The notes below the pieces were generated by a model. That model worked only from the letters and a program-made list of their open reading frames with translations, was not told where the DNA came from and did not search any database. Both the position numbers and the translations under genes were made by a program. DNA of 64,000 nucleotides from Desmodesmus armatus. Taxonomy: Eukaryota > Chlorophyta > Chlorophyceae > Sphaeropleales > Scenedesmaceae. This document shows positions 35,189-47,600 of the stretch, one piece after another (position 1 is the stretch's first letter; every line of letters begins with the position of its first letter). The stretch lies in NCBI GenBank assembly GCA_007449985.2, contig VIIQ02000132.1, positions 185,361 through 249,360 on the forward strand, read 5' to 3'.

Positions 35189-38100
35189 ACTAACACGCTG
35201 CTGCAGTCACACACCCAGCCAGAGCTGCATGCATCGTGTCTGTTGGAGGCCGTAAGCCCCTTCCAAACACAACGACACAGCTAGGCTGGGCAGGCATTTG
35301 TCAGTCACGGCGTGGTGGTGGGTTTTTACCCTGGCCTCTAATTCAGAGAGAGGGGCCACCACCCGCTGCAGCCGTGACCAGCCCTTGCGTGTGCTGCTGC
35401 TGTAGATGTTGCCGCTGCTGCTGCAGTTGACTGTAGCACTGACACGCTGCTGCAGTCACACTCCCAGCCAGAGCTGCATGCATCGTGTCTGTTGGAGGCC
35501 GTAAGCCCCTTCCAAACACAACGACACAGCTAGGCTGGGCAGGCATTTGTCAGTCACGGCGTGGTGGTGGGTTTTTACCCTGGCCTGTAATTCAGAGAGA
35601 GGGGCCACCACCCGCTACAGCCGTGACCAGCCCTTGCGTGTGCTGCTGCTGTAGATGTTGCCGCTGCTGCTGCAGTTGACTGTAGCACTGACACGCTGCT
35701 GCAGTCACACTCCCAGCCAGAGCTGCATGCATCGTGTCTGTTGGAGGCCGTAAGCCCCTTCCAAACACAACGACACAGCTAGGCTGGGCAGGCATTTGTC
35801 AGTCACGGCGTGGTGGTGGGTTTTTACCCTGGCCTGTAATTCAGAGAGAGGGGCCACCACCCGCTACAGCCGTGACCAGCCCTTGCGTGTGCTGCTGCTG
35901 TAGATGTTGCCGCTGCTGCTGCAGTTGACTGTAGCACTGACACGCTGCTGCAGTCACACTCCCAGCCAGAGCTGCATGCATCGTGTCTGTTGGAGGCCGT
36001 AAGCCCCTTCCAAACACAACGACACAGCTAGGCTGGGCAGGCATTTGTCAGTCACGGCGTGGTGGTGGGTTTTTACCCTGGTCTGTAATTCAGAGAGAGG
36101 GGCCACCACCCGCTACAGCCGTGACCAGCCCTTGCGTGTGCTGCTGCTGTAGATGTTGCCGCTGCTGCTGCAGTTGACTGTAGCACTGACACGCTGCTGC
36201 AGTCACACTCCCAGCCAGAGCTGCATGCATCGTGTCTGTTGGAGGCCGTAAGCCCCTTCCAAACACAACGACACAGCTAGGCTGGGCAGGCATTTGTCAG
36301 TCACGGCGTGGTGGTGGGTTTTTACCCTGGCCTGTAATTCAGAGAGAGGGGCCACCACCCGCTACTGCCGTGACCAGCCCTTGCGTGTGCTGCTGCTGTA
36401 GATGTTGCCGCTGCTGCTGCAGTTGACTGTAGCACTGACACGCTGCTGCAGTCACACTCCCAGCCAGAGCTGCATGCATCGTGTCTGTTGGAGGCCGTAA
36501 GCCCCTTCCAAACACAACAACACAGCTAGGCTGGGCAGGCATTTGTCAGTCACGGCGTGGTGGTGGGTTTTTACCCTGGCCTGTAATTCAGAGAGAGGGG
36601 CCACCACCCGCTACAGCCGTGACCAGCCCTTGCGTGTGCTGCTGCTGTAGATGTTGCCGCTGCTGCTGCAGTTGACTGTAGCACTGACACGCTGCTGCAG
36701 TCACACTCCCAGCCAGAGCTGCATGCATCGTGTCTGTTGGAGGCCGTAAGCCCCTTCCAAACACAACAACACAGCTAGGCTGGGCAGGCATTTGTCAGTC
36801 ACGGCGTGGTGGTGGGTTTTTACCCTGGCCTGTAATTCAGAGAGAGGGGCCACCACCCGCTACAGCCGTGACCAGCCCTTGCGTGTGCTGCTGCTGTAGA
36901 TGTTGCCGCTGCTGCTGCAGTTGACTGTAGCACTGACACGCTGCTGCAGTCACACTCCCAGCCAGAGCTGCATGCATCGTGTCTGTTGGAGGCCGTAAGC
37001 CCCTTCCAAACACAACGACACAGCTAGGCTGGGCAGGCATTTGTCAGTCACGGCGTGGTGGTGGGTTTTTACCCTAGCCTGTAATTCAGAGAGAGGGGCC
37101 ACCACCCGCTACAGCCGTGACCAGCCCTTGCGTGTGCTGCTGCTGTAGATGTTGCCGCTGCTGCTGCAGTTGACTGTAGCACTGACACGCTGCTGCAGTC
37201 ACACTCCCAGCCAGAGCTGCATGCATCGTGTCTGTTGGAGGCCGTAAGCCCCTTCCAAACACAACGACACAGCTAGGCTGGGCAGGCATTTGTCAGTCAC
37301 GGCGTGGTGGTGGGTTTTTACCCTGGCCTGTAATTCAGAGAGAGGGGCCACCACCCGCTACTGCCGTGACCAGCCCTTGCGTGTGCTGCTGCTGTAGATG
37401 TTGCCGCTGCTGCTGCAGTTGACTGTAGCACTGACACGCTGCTGCAGTCACACTCCCAGCCAGAGCTGCATGCATCGTGTCTGTTGGAGGCCGTAAGCCC
37501 CTTCCAAACACAACAACACAGCTAGGCTGGGCAGGCATTTGTCAGTCACGGCGTGGTGGTGGGTTTTTACCCTGGCCTGTAATTCAGAGAGAGGGGCCAC
37601 CACCCGCTACAGCCGTGACCAGCCCTTGCGTGTGCTGCTGCTGTAGATGTTGCCGCTGCTGCTGCAGTTGACTGTAGCACTGACACGCTGCTGCAGTCAC
37701 ACTCCCAGCCAGAGCTGCATGCATCGTGTCTGTTGGAGGCCGTAAGCCCCTTCCAAACACAACGACACAGCTAGGCTGGGCAGGCATTTGTCAGTCACGG
37801 CGTGGTGGTGGGTTTTTACCCTAGCCTGTAATTCAGAGAGAGGGGCCACCACCCGCTACAGCCGTGACCAGCCCTTGCGTGTGCTGCTGCTGTAGATGTT
37901 GCCGCTGCTGCTGCAGTTGACTGTAGCACTGACACGCTGCTGCAGTCACACTCCCAGCCAGAGCTGCATGCATCGTGTCTGTTGGAGGCCGTAAGCCCCT
38001 TCCAAACACAACGACACAGCTAGGCTGGGCAGGCATTTGTCAGTCACGGCGTGGTGGTGGGTTTTTACCCTGGCCTGTAATTCAGAGAGAGGGGCCACCA

Positions 38101-38640
38101 CCCGCTGCAGCCGTGACCAGCCCTTGCGTGTGCTGCTGCTGTAGATGTTGCCGCTGCTGCTGCAGTTGACTGCAGCACTGACACGCTGCTGCAGTCACAC
38201 TCCCAGCCAGAGCTGCATGCATCGTGTCTGTTGGAGGCCGTAAGCCCCTTCCAAACACAACGAAACAGCTAGGCTGGGCAGGCATTTGTCAGTCACGGCG
38301 TGGTGGTGGGTTTTTACCCTGGCCTGTAATTCAGAGAGAGGGGCCACCACCCGCTGCAGCCGTGACCAGCCCTTGCGTGTGCTGCTGCTGTAGATGTTGC
38401 CGCTGCTGCTGCAGTTGACTGCAGCACTGACACGCTGCTGCAGTCACACTCCCAGCCAGAGCTGCATGCATCGTGTCTGTTGGAGGCCGTAAGCCCCTTC
38501 CAAACACAACGACACAGCTAGGCTGGGCAGGCATTTGTCAGTCACGGCGTGGTGGTGGGTTTTTACCCTGGCCTGTAATTCAGAGAGAGGGGCCACCACC
38601 CGCTACAGCCGTGACCAGCCCTTGCGTGTGCTGCTGCTGT
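35189..38640. repeat. Satellite array 2, 249-bp unit, about 14 copies
   Basis: Units start at 35189, 35438, 35687 and then every 249 bp to 38426; the last is truncated at the same CTGCTGCTGT point as in array 1. Units are more uniform than in array 1. Sporadic shared variants (AACAACACAGC at about 36518, 36767, 37513; TACCCTAGCC at about 37071, 37818; GCTACTGCC at about 36361, 37358) recur at intervals of 249 or 747-997 bp, suggesting duplication of multi-unit blocks. Confidence 0.96.
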
Positions 38641-40749
38641 CAACACCAGCTGCACAAGGAACCTGGAGAAACCTGTTGCTGCTTTGTTTTTCCTGTTGGG
38701 TGCCTGCTGCTGTCTGTTGTGGGAGGCTGAGCAGCAGCACTGGCAGCACATCCCTGAGCCTCTGTGCTCGCATACTGCTACACTGCTACCGAAAACAATT
38801 ACCCACCTTTGTATGGTGCTGACATGGCTGCTCCTGGGGGCGCACAGCAGCTGCCGGCCTATTTTGCGTTGCTGGGGGCTGTTTGCTGGTACGCGCCCTG
38901 CCGGCTTCTGATCTGCAAGTCATGAAACTTTGTATTAGTAGAGGCTTGGTTGTTCACATCACTTGGGCCGGACAACCCCACCATAGAGCAGAAGGCCGAA
39001 GACCGCCAAGCTCCAGGACGGATGCAGCGACACACTCAGAAACAGTCATAACAGGACTCCACTATGCCATTTGCTCTCACCTGTGCAATATGAACCTGCT
39101 GTTGTCTCCACCAAATCTCCACGGAAGCTGCCCCGCTGCCCAGTCATTGTCCGCAAGGGTATGTTTATGATATGTTTGCTGCTTGACCACTGTTGGTGGA
39201 TGATTGAGTATGGGTACAACAAGTCTTCCACCCTAATATGTAGTGGACGACCTAGGAAATTAACGGGTCACTTTTGGGCATGTGACTAATTATAACCCCA
39301 ACCTCATTCGAACTCGTTTGTTTGTCCGGCAAGATACAGTTTTACTGCGGCAAGATGCATTGTTGAGCCCCTGCATGGCTGCCTTGACCGCTGGGGCAGC
39401 GTTGTTAGCAGCAGCAAAGCGACCCTTGCTGCAGAGCACAGCCCACGGCAGTTCTGTCACTGCCCATGTGGCGAGCTTCAGAACCTCGTATATCCATTCC
39501 AAGCAGTGTGTGCTTGTAAGCAGTGCAAAGCTGCAGGCTGCTTAACTCCCGAGTTACTCCTTCAGGGCCTGTCACCCCCTTCTACAGCAACTCTGCTGTG
39601 CTCATGTTGAGTGACGGCATCTAGTGCAGGGCAACAGGCAGTAAAGGCGGGTGAGATGATTCAGCCTGGACCTTGATACACAAAGGAGTCTAAACCAGTC
39701 CAGCAGTTGCCTTCATTAGGATTGGGGAGGGGAAAGGGGTACAGCCCTGCTGCACTAACAGCACAGCCTGCAGCCTGGGCGAACAACACAACAGATCTGT
39801 GTCTTGTATGCAACATGTTCTGGTGCTACACTCTCTGGCCGGGGCACACCGTTTAAAGTAAAAGCCACGTCAACCTGTACCACCACTGTTGCTGGGCTCA
39901 GACCTGCAATGCAGTCGCTTGTATGTGCCGTGCACAGAAGCTACGATTGAATCGGCAGCAGCTGCCCATGCTATCAAGCAATAGCGGCAGCAGCCCAACA
40001 TGTCGTAGGCACAGCAGCTTTTCAGAACCAGCAGAAGCTGCCAGCAGTGCCGCAGTCCACCAACAAAGCTGCACACAAGTGCTGTGCAAGAACCAGATGC
40101 ACTGCTGCTGGTATCGCCGCTCCACGCCTTCCTGACCAAAGCCCAACAGCATCAACCCGTTGCCAGTGTCAGGCCACAAAAATGACACAGGTGCAAAACA
40201 GTACTTTCCCAAATAACGCGCCAGCAGCACCTCACTCCAGCAGGGGGGCCATGCCAGCAAATAGGGACATGTCAACAGTCACTGAAGTCAGTCACCAAAC
40301 TCAATTTCTCCTCGACCACAGCTGCTGCAGCTGCCTTTGACATGCCTGCCCCGCTTCCCTGCACACTGTGCAGCCCCCTGCTTCACTCCAGCAGTGAAGT
40401 GAAGCCCTCACAGCAGACAGGAGCCAGCAAACAGTCATCAAGCACAGCCGCCCTTGGACATATATTCTCAGTCTTCCCTGCACACTGCCACCTTTGCTTC
40501 ACTCCAGCTGTGAAGCCATTGCAGCAAACAAACGCTGGCAGTTACTAATATCAGTCACCAAACAAGCCTCGCCATCAGCAGCAGTGCAGCTGCCTTGGCC
40601 AGGCCTGCCCCACTTTTCCTGCACACGGTGCAGCCCCCTGCATCACTTTAGCAGTGAAGGCCGGGAGCCAGCAAACAGGCACTAACCATAGCTGCTGCAG
40701 CTGCCTTGGACATGCCTTCTCTGCTTCGCCTGCACATCACACCCCTTGC
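38641..40749. repeat. 'Tail', module copy 3
   Basis: Collinear with 28641-30369, and from 40036 onward with 32705-33414. Minus-strand peptide segments of coding character occur in disconnected frames: TMTGQRGSFRGDLVETT (about 39150), CSKGRFAAANNAAPAVKAAM (about 39400) and SEVLLARYLGKYCFAPVSFL then WPDTGNGLMLLGFGQEGVER (about 40230-40100). From about 40330 to 40749 there are degenerate repeats of the end of the neighbouring gene (LVTDFSDC..LFAVMASLLE-like; TGCAGCTGCCTTGGACATGC). No single intact gene could be assembled. Confidence 0.6.
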
Positions 40750-43700
40750 TCACTCCAGCAGTGAGGCCATCACAGCAAACAAAGGCTGGCAGTCACTAAA
40801 GTCAGTCACCAAGCAAGCCTCACCAAGGGCAGCTGCTGCAGCTGCATCTGACATGCCTGCACAGCCACAAGCAGAGCCCGTGACCCTGTTACTGACTGCC
40901 GCTGCACCTCCAAACACACCATCCTTGTCACCAGGAGGCCCACCCATCCCCTCAGCCCCTAGCTGCTGCCCCTGCAACAGCTTGCTGTCACCACCAACCC
41001 CTGTAATGCAAAACACCTCCCTCTGCTGCTGCTCCTGTGGCACAACCCGCTGCTCCTGAGTACTCTGCCCCCTGTGCACTTGGCCGCCCAGGAGCCCTGC
41101 TGTTCCACTGTACAGCTCGACAAGCAAGCCCTGCTCGTGCACCTCCAACAAATATGCTGTCAGCATACCCCCCAGCCTGCTGCCTGCTCTCTGGCTTGCA
41201 CCGCCACCACCACCACCAACCCCCCGCAACCCTGCACCACCCCTACTCGAACCCACCCCAGCACCAAGAGACACTGCACAGACGCTGTAGTTGTGTCCTG
41301 CTGCCTCTGCTGATGCGGCAGCCTGAGGGTGTGTGGTGGGCGCATGCGCATGCGCGGCACTGGGGGCGACTTTGCGCCTGGGGACCATGTGCTTGATGAG
41401 TGCCTGTGCCACGCCCCTGCTGTGCTGGTGCAGCTGCTGCATGAGCTGCTGGGTGTCCAGAGCACCACTGCCTGCTGGAGGCTGAAGGGTGGGCATGTTG
41501 GCTGCAGGCGGCACAACAGCAAGATTGAGGTGGTTGAGGATGATGTACATATGAAAACTACTGGGGTGTGACGCCTGTGTGTTGCGCAAGCGTCTTTGTT
41601 CTGCATCTGCGTCTGTCTGACAGTCCTGAAATCAGAGGCCGATAACATATTGTGTGTCATGAAGCAGACGCACGTCGACATGTGATTGAGACATCTCAAT
41701 AACGATGCCCATGCGGCCTGCCCCCACGGACTCTTGCGGCACAAATTGAACAAGGGTATGGCAATGCACATGATGCCAGCAGCACTGTCTGCAGCACTTG
41801 TTGGAGGGCTGCTCTCCTGACAGTTCCTCTGTTGGGCCTGCCCTGTCGAACCCGCCACCACGCCAGGCACTGAGCAATGCAGAACATCCTATGACAGCCT
41901 ATCAGCTGTGGTTGCCTGAGGCCACAACCTGTGAGCATATGGCACACCTGTGAGCTCGCGCAGTCCAGGAAGGGTGTTGCTGCTTGTGCCCCATGCTGAC
42001 CCCACGTGGCCCAGCTTGGGGGCAGGCAAGCGCTGCGGCCAGCGACAGCAACAAGCAGCAGCAGTGGCAGTACGAGAGTGAATGTCGGGGACGCCAATCA
42101 TGCCGCTAAGCTATCACTTGCCCATGCCAGTTGTCAGGCAATCACGCGTAAGCATTCTCTCAGGTTGGAAGTATGCCTGCACCTTTGGTGACATACCAGC
42201 ATGCAGCGCGTCTGCATCTGCAGCAACTGGTGTACTCCAACACAGCTAGCAGTATCCTTGCACCTTCCTGGCTACCTCCTAGCATGCAACATGTCTGCAT
42301 CCAAGCTTCTACTGTACAGCACATGTGCGTACCTGCCATTGCTGGCAGGCAGTATGCTTGCACCCACCTCCAAAGCGCACTCCATGGCAGTTGGCTGCAC
42401 TCTTGCAGCTCCTGCCACCGCTGCTGCTCCTGCTGCTGCTGCTGCTGCTGCTGAGGCATTGCTGGCAGGACCTGGCCTGGCCACATCCACACACCCCACC
42501 ATCCTACCAGCTGCTGCTGGTGCCGCCGGTGCTGTTGGTGCTGTATCTGTGACCTCTGCTGTGTCTGTGACCCCTGGCGGGCATGCATGGGCCGCAGGCT
42601 GGTGTCGAGCTGCGTCTGAATCTGTGACTGCCGCATGCTGGCTGCAAGGGCGGTTGCCCACAGCAGCTGCTCCTGTCAGCACAACTGCAGCTGGTGTGGT
42701 GCGATCTGTGGCCTTCTGCATCAGCTGTGCACCTTTCGTGGTGGCTGTGCTGTCACGAACCACCACACCTGAGGCTGCTGTTGCTGCGTCTGGCCCCGTG
42801 ACTGCTGCTGGTGCTGCTGGTGTGGATCCTGCTGGTGCTGGCTCTGTCAAACCAGACATACCTGAGGCTGCTGTTGCTGTATGTGGCTCAGCAGCTGTCG
42901 CTGTGTCTGTCTCAGCAACTGCTGGTGCTAGCGTGGATGGAGCTAGCCCTGTTGCTGCTGGCTGGGATCCTGCTGATGCTGGTGCTGCTGGAAGTGGTAA
43001 TCCTGCTGCGCTACCCTCTAGTGTGCAGCTGAATCCCGCTGCTGTGGCATCACCGCCGCCGCCTGCTGCTGCACCATGCGCAGCTACAGCAGCATGCTGT
43101 GAGGCGCTCTGTGTGTCTGGGCTGTGCTCTGCTGTGCCCACAGAGGCTGCTGCTGCTGCTTCTGCAGGCAAGGTTGCTAGGGCGGCAGCAGCAGCAGGCA
43201 GGGGCTCAGCATCTGCCATGGCATCCCTGATGTCTGCATATGGTGCAACAGCTGTGCCTCCTGCAGCTGCTGCTGTGGCTCCTGTATCAACTGCCATGGC
43301 ATCTGCAGCAGTTGGCATGGCTTGCGCGCCAGGTACCACAGCTGCAGCGACGTTGAAGGCACCCACTGCTGCTGACTGCTGCAAGTCAGCTGCTTGCTGT
43401 GCTGGGCTGGGGGCTGGTGTGCTGAAGGTTGGTGTGCTGTGCTGCTGCTGGTCTGACCTGCTTGCAGGGACATCTGCGTTGTCCTGCAGGGAGCCACAGC
43501 TTGAAACCGCCTGTGCTGATGCATGCTGCTGGTATGTTGGTTCAGCAGCAACAAGGCCAAGGGTGCTGCTGCTGGTGGTGGTACCTGGACCAGCCCCTGC
43601 TGCTGCTGCTGCTGGGTTCGCTTGTGCTGCACTGTTGGGTGGAGCTGATGGTGCTGTGGCTGTTGCTGACAGGCGCCTTCTGCGCACAGGTGGCAGCAGC

Positions 43701-44239
43701 AGCCCTGTGCTGGCCGCAGCTGTGCCGCGCTTCAGTGGTAGTGCTGGTGCTGGTGCTGGAGGGAAGACTGCTGCTGCCCTTGGTGTGTTGCTGCCACCTG
43801 CATCAGGCTGTTGCAGAGCTGCTGTGCCTGGTGTTGTTAGCTTGCTGCTGCTGTTGGGCCTCAGAGGGGTGCGGAAGCTGCGTGACTGTGCTGCGGTGTC
43901 GTAGGTGATGCCAGCAGCTGACGGCGAGGCTGCTGCTTGGCTGGGGCCTTGGTTGCTGCTGGCTTGCGGCACAGGCAGCTTGAAGGGGCGGCTGCAGGGG
44001 CGTGGCAGCAGCTGGGCTGGTGCTTCAGCATCAATGGCGCTGGCAGCTGGTTCGTCAACTGCGACCTGCAGGGGTGGCCATACCCCTGGTAAGGTGATGA
44101 GTACAAAGACATACGTGCGGGCATGAAGAAGGTATCCCTCGTGATCACCTTCTTTGGCTTGTTTTGGTTCTGCTGCAGCAGTGGGAGTTTGAACGCCCTG
44201 CTGGCGGAGCGTGGCTGGATGGTAGGCTGCATGTTGCAT
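40750..44239 (-). CDS. Ala/Pro/Ser-rich protein of unknown function, 3 exons
   Basis: Model exons 44239-42333, 42032-41948, 41625-40750, with phases 2 then 0, giving 955 residues and stop TGA at 40750. Donors are CAG|GTACGC and CACAG|GTGTGC; acceptors are GGCCGCAG and GATTTCAG. Residues 1-636 are Ala/Pro/Ser/Thr-rich and probably disordered, with basic patches (RSFRTPLRPNSSSK, PPVRRRRLSAT) that could be nuclear signals. The last exon holds a more structured part: LDTQQLMQQLHQHSRGVAQA, IKHMVPRRK, MLTAYLLEVHEQGLLVELY, and the end LVTDFSDCQPLFAVMASLLE. No domain recognised. An alternative start frame (MQPTIQPRSASRAFKLPLL from 44232) would need a 29-bp intron and is less likely. The last exon is the source, or sister, of the degraded copy at 33.4-34.2 kb. 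Confidence 0.6.
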
Positions 44240-44624
44240 GCATGTGGGAGCTTTGAAAGAGCAACACCAACACTTCAACCTCTACAAAACGAAGGAGTCC
44301 CAAACAGCACACCACACAATAGCTGACAGTGATCAAGCCTGTGACCTAGGGTTTATACAGGCTGGTGTAGCACCTTGCCGTCGCTCGGCAGTGAACGCAT
44401 TTCTGGGGTTTGTCCACAAGCCTATAAATGCACGTCAAGGTTGCCTCCCAAGCATACCATTTCCTCCGCTCAACATTGTTCTCGTCTTGCGATCCTTGCC
44501 GGTCCCGAGCGGTCGGCGGTAGATAGTTTGATTTCACGCTGTTCCGTTGGCTGTCTACAGTGCATCGGACTTGTCCGTGTGTGTCGAGCTTCGTTGGCGT
44601 TTCCTTGCTCGGGAAGGACCCAAC
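44240..44624. promoter_or_regulatory. Divergent promoter region
   Basis: About 385 bp separate the start codons of two oppositely oriented genes, so both promoters and 5' leaders must lie here. A TATAAAT word is at 44423-44429 (plus); no other element recognised. Confidence 0.45.
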
Positions 44625-47600
44625 ATGCAGGTTTGTTGAGCTTCAGGGAACTGTGACGTGTCTCTCAGCACGGTGGATGCCAGCTGTCCGTGCTGTCGGA
44701 GAATCTTCTCAACTGTGCACCCTCACCATCCCAACTGTGTTCTGCCCCAGGCTCGGGCGCTCCAGCTCAGTCAACAGCAGTCGTTGGTGCCCAGACATAC
44801 TCAGCACCAGATCCAGTACATGCCTTTCAGCCCAGCCCTTCAGGTGGGGGGTTTGGCCGGATGCATTTCTATCCTACTGTACCTCCCAGGCTGGTTAGAG
44901 TTAGCGCTTGTCAAGCATGCACTTGGGGCCTGGATCGGTGCTGGCTGCGTGTCTGGTAGTGCGTGTACCCTGCAGGCAGTGGTTAGCTGCTGGCATCCAA
45001 CTCCTTGTGTCAGCGGCTGTTGGTCAGCTGCTGTTGTTGGGCAGCTGCCGCTGTCGACACCGTGGCTGACTCACCAACCCAGCTGTGTTTATGTGTGTCT
45101 CTTCACTTCCAATAGGCGCAGCAGCATGCCTGCAGCAGCAGCACAGCAGCTGGAGCTCACGCGGCAAAGCATGGGTTTTGCAACAGCAGCAGCACAAGCA
45201 GCAGGCCTACCCGGGTTCTGGTTCGCACTTACGCTCAGGTGGGTTCTGGATAGTGTGTTTTTGGATGAACCAAGCAAGACTTCTCCTCCTTGGAAGTCTT
45301 ACGCACCTTCTTTTGTCATACATAACCCCAAACAACAGCAGCAGGACTGATCAGAACAGCTCCGCTGTTGTGCCAAACTATCACCGTCACACCAGGGACC
45401 TCTCATTTCTGGCTGTTGCTGTTGGCTTGTTGTGTTGCCCTACCATGTGCAGTTGCAGCGAGAGTTGGCGCTGCAAAAGCAGCGTGCACTCACAACAGAG
45501 TCATAAACAGCAGGAGTGTCTGTGTCATCTCTTTGAATGCAGGCTGAGAAGCGTGTTGTGCGCATCACAGTGGCTGGACCACCCTCTCAACCACATCGGG
45601 TGATAGAAGTGGATGACCCTCAGGTGCGCCCTATGCATTTCAGTGCCCCTCCATGTTGCAGTGTGCTGAGGAAGCAGTTGTGCTTGGGCAACAAATGTAC
45701 GATGATGTGCGTGTCTGGGGCCAACACCCTTGCAGCTTCAAGATCGCGTGCACTAGCCGCTGCACCGGCCATGGAGGCTGTGTTCTACTGTGATGCTAGC
45801 CGCCCATGGTGCCAGCAGCAGCTCGTGCACGCGACCTTGAAGCAGTGGCATTCAGACCCCTTAGTTGCCACGTAGACTGTGGCCACACACAGCCGACACC
45901 CTTCTGGGCGGTGGTTGCTACAACGGCCTTGTGCAGTGAGTAAAGCACCGGCAGCCCAACAGACTGTCACAGTGCACACAGCATCGGCTGTGTTCTCACT
46001 GGACTCAAGCTCAGTTACTAACAAAGCCGCATCCTGCTATGTGTCACCCTGTGCAGACTGTGGCGGCGGATGTGCTGAGTTTCAATCAGATCCAGCACGA
46101 GCTGCAGGCACGGCAGGCCAGCGTGGGAAAGGCGGAGGCGCGCGAACAGGCAGCGATCATACAGTGAGTGCGGCAGGGGCATTCATGTCGTTGCCTTTTG
46201 GTGTTGTGGCGCTTGGGTTGGAGGGAGGGCGTGCTGGGCATCTTTTGCATGAGACAGAGCTCTCTGCACGCTTATAGTTGACAGAGATGTCTTGTCAAGG
46301 TGCTCTTCTTGGAACAGCACAGCACAGAAACCGGAGCTTGTCCGGCCTGTTGCGCATGGGTTTGGGGTCTGCACATCGACCGCCCTGGTCTCACTATAAG
46401 TCATGCTGGCGTAGGGGGGTGGGGGTGATATTGCCCTTTGGCACAGTGGTTGGTGTGTGTGTGGGGGGGGGGGGGGGGGGGGAGTGCGATTGCATGTGGC
46501 TGGCACCTAAGATGCACCCTGCCAGCGTACTGACCTTGTGTGCTTTCCATCTCTGCGACCTGCAGGGCTCAGCGCTCTGAGATCTCTTCGCTGCGTCAGG
46601 CGCTTGCTGAGACCCAGGACATCATGCTGAAGGGCAAACAGACATACAACTCGGTCATGCACACCAAGGACCTGCAGATCGCACAGGTGGGGTAACCACT
46701 GGCTATACATGATCGGCTTGCCGCCCAGCAACAGCGCAGAAAGCTATTTCTCCAGCAGCCTGTAGCTTGGCTTGGATCTCCTGCTGCGTCTGGTTTGGAA
46801 ATGGGATCATCCCCAGCCCACACCACACCCCTCTTGATGTAGGGGAGTTGCTTAAGGGGTGTGAAGTGTGCTGGGGCTGGCTGTATGGTCGGGCAGGAGT
46901 CCCGTGTGCGGGCATGGGCAGCAACATATCCAGCAGATCGCACAGGTGGGCTAGCTAGCTGTTGGCCAGAAGCCACCTGGTGGCGACCCAGCAGCAGCAC
47001 AGGACGCTTGCTATCAGGCATTGGCATCTTGACACGCAAACCTGCTGCAGTTGATACGGGCTCTGGAGGAGGGGTTTGGAGTGGGCTGGGGCGATTATGT
47101 GGTCCAGCAGGGGGGCTGCTTGCGGTTAGGGCAGTGTTGTGTCCACCTGTTTGCTAGGTTATGCTGCCTCGATATCGGAGTGCAACATCCTTTCCTGCGC
47201 TGTACATCAACACAGCGCCAACATCATGCTGGTGTTGAGTGCATGTGCAGCTGTCAAGCTTCTCCCCCCCCCCCCCGCCCCAGTACCCCAACAAAGCTCA
47301 CTGCTCCTGTCTCTTGTTCGTTCCCGCTTTCTCCCGCAGCTGTACGAGCTCGCTGCGTCTGGTGTGCGTGAGCGTGCTAAGCTGCGTCAGGAGGTGAACG
47401 AGGTGCAGCACGAGCTGCAGGGCACCCGGCGGCAGCTGCATTCTTTCATGGCTAGCCTGATGCAGCTCAAGAACAGCATGGCCAGTGCTGGGGAGGGGGA
47501 CCTGGAGCATGCATTGGAGCTGCTGCAGTCCAGCTCTTACTCCCAGTCACTCAACAGTGAGTTTGTCATGACGACTCAAAAGGCCTGTTTGCAGCAGCAG

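Noticed and set aside
26977..38730. Families of 64-67-codon frames repeated every 249 bp on both strands
   Set aside because: They only re-read the satellite unit. Each is closed by a stop in every unit and none has start or splice context.
42201..43904. 567-codon plus-strand frame at 42.2-43.9 kb
   Set aside because: It is the antisense shadow of the Ala/Pro-rich exon of the minus-strand gene; splice sites and the downstream exon support the minus strand.
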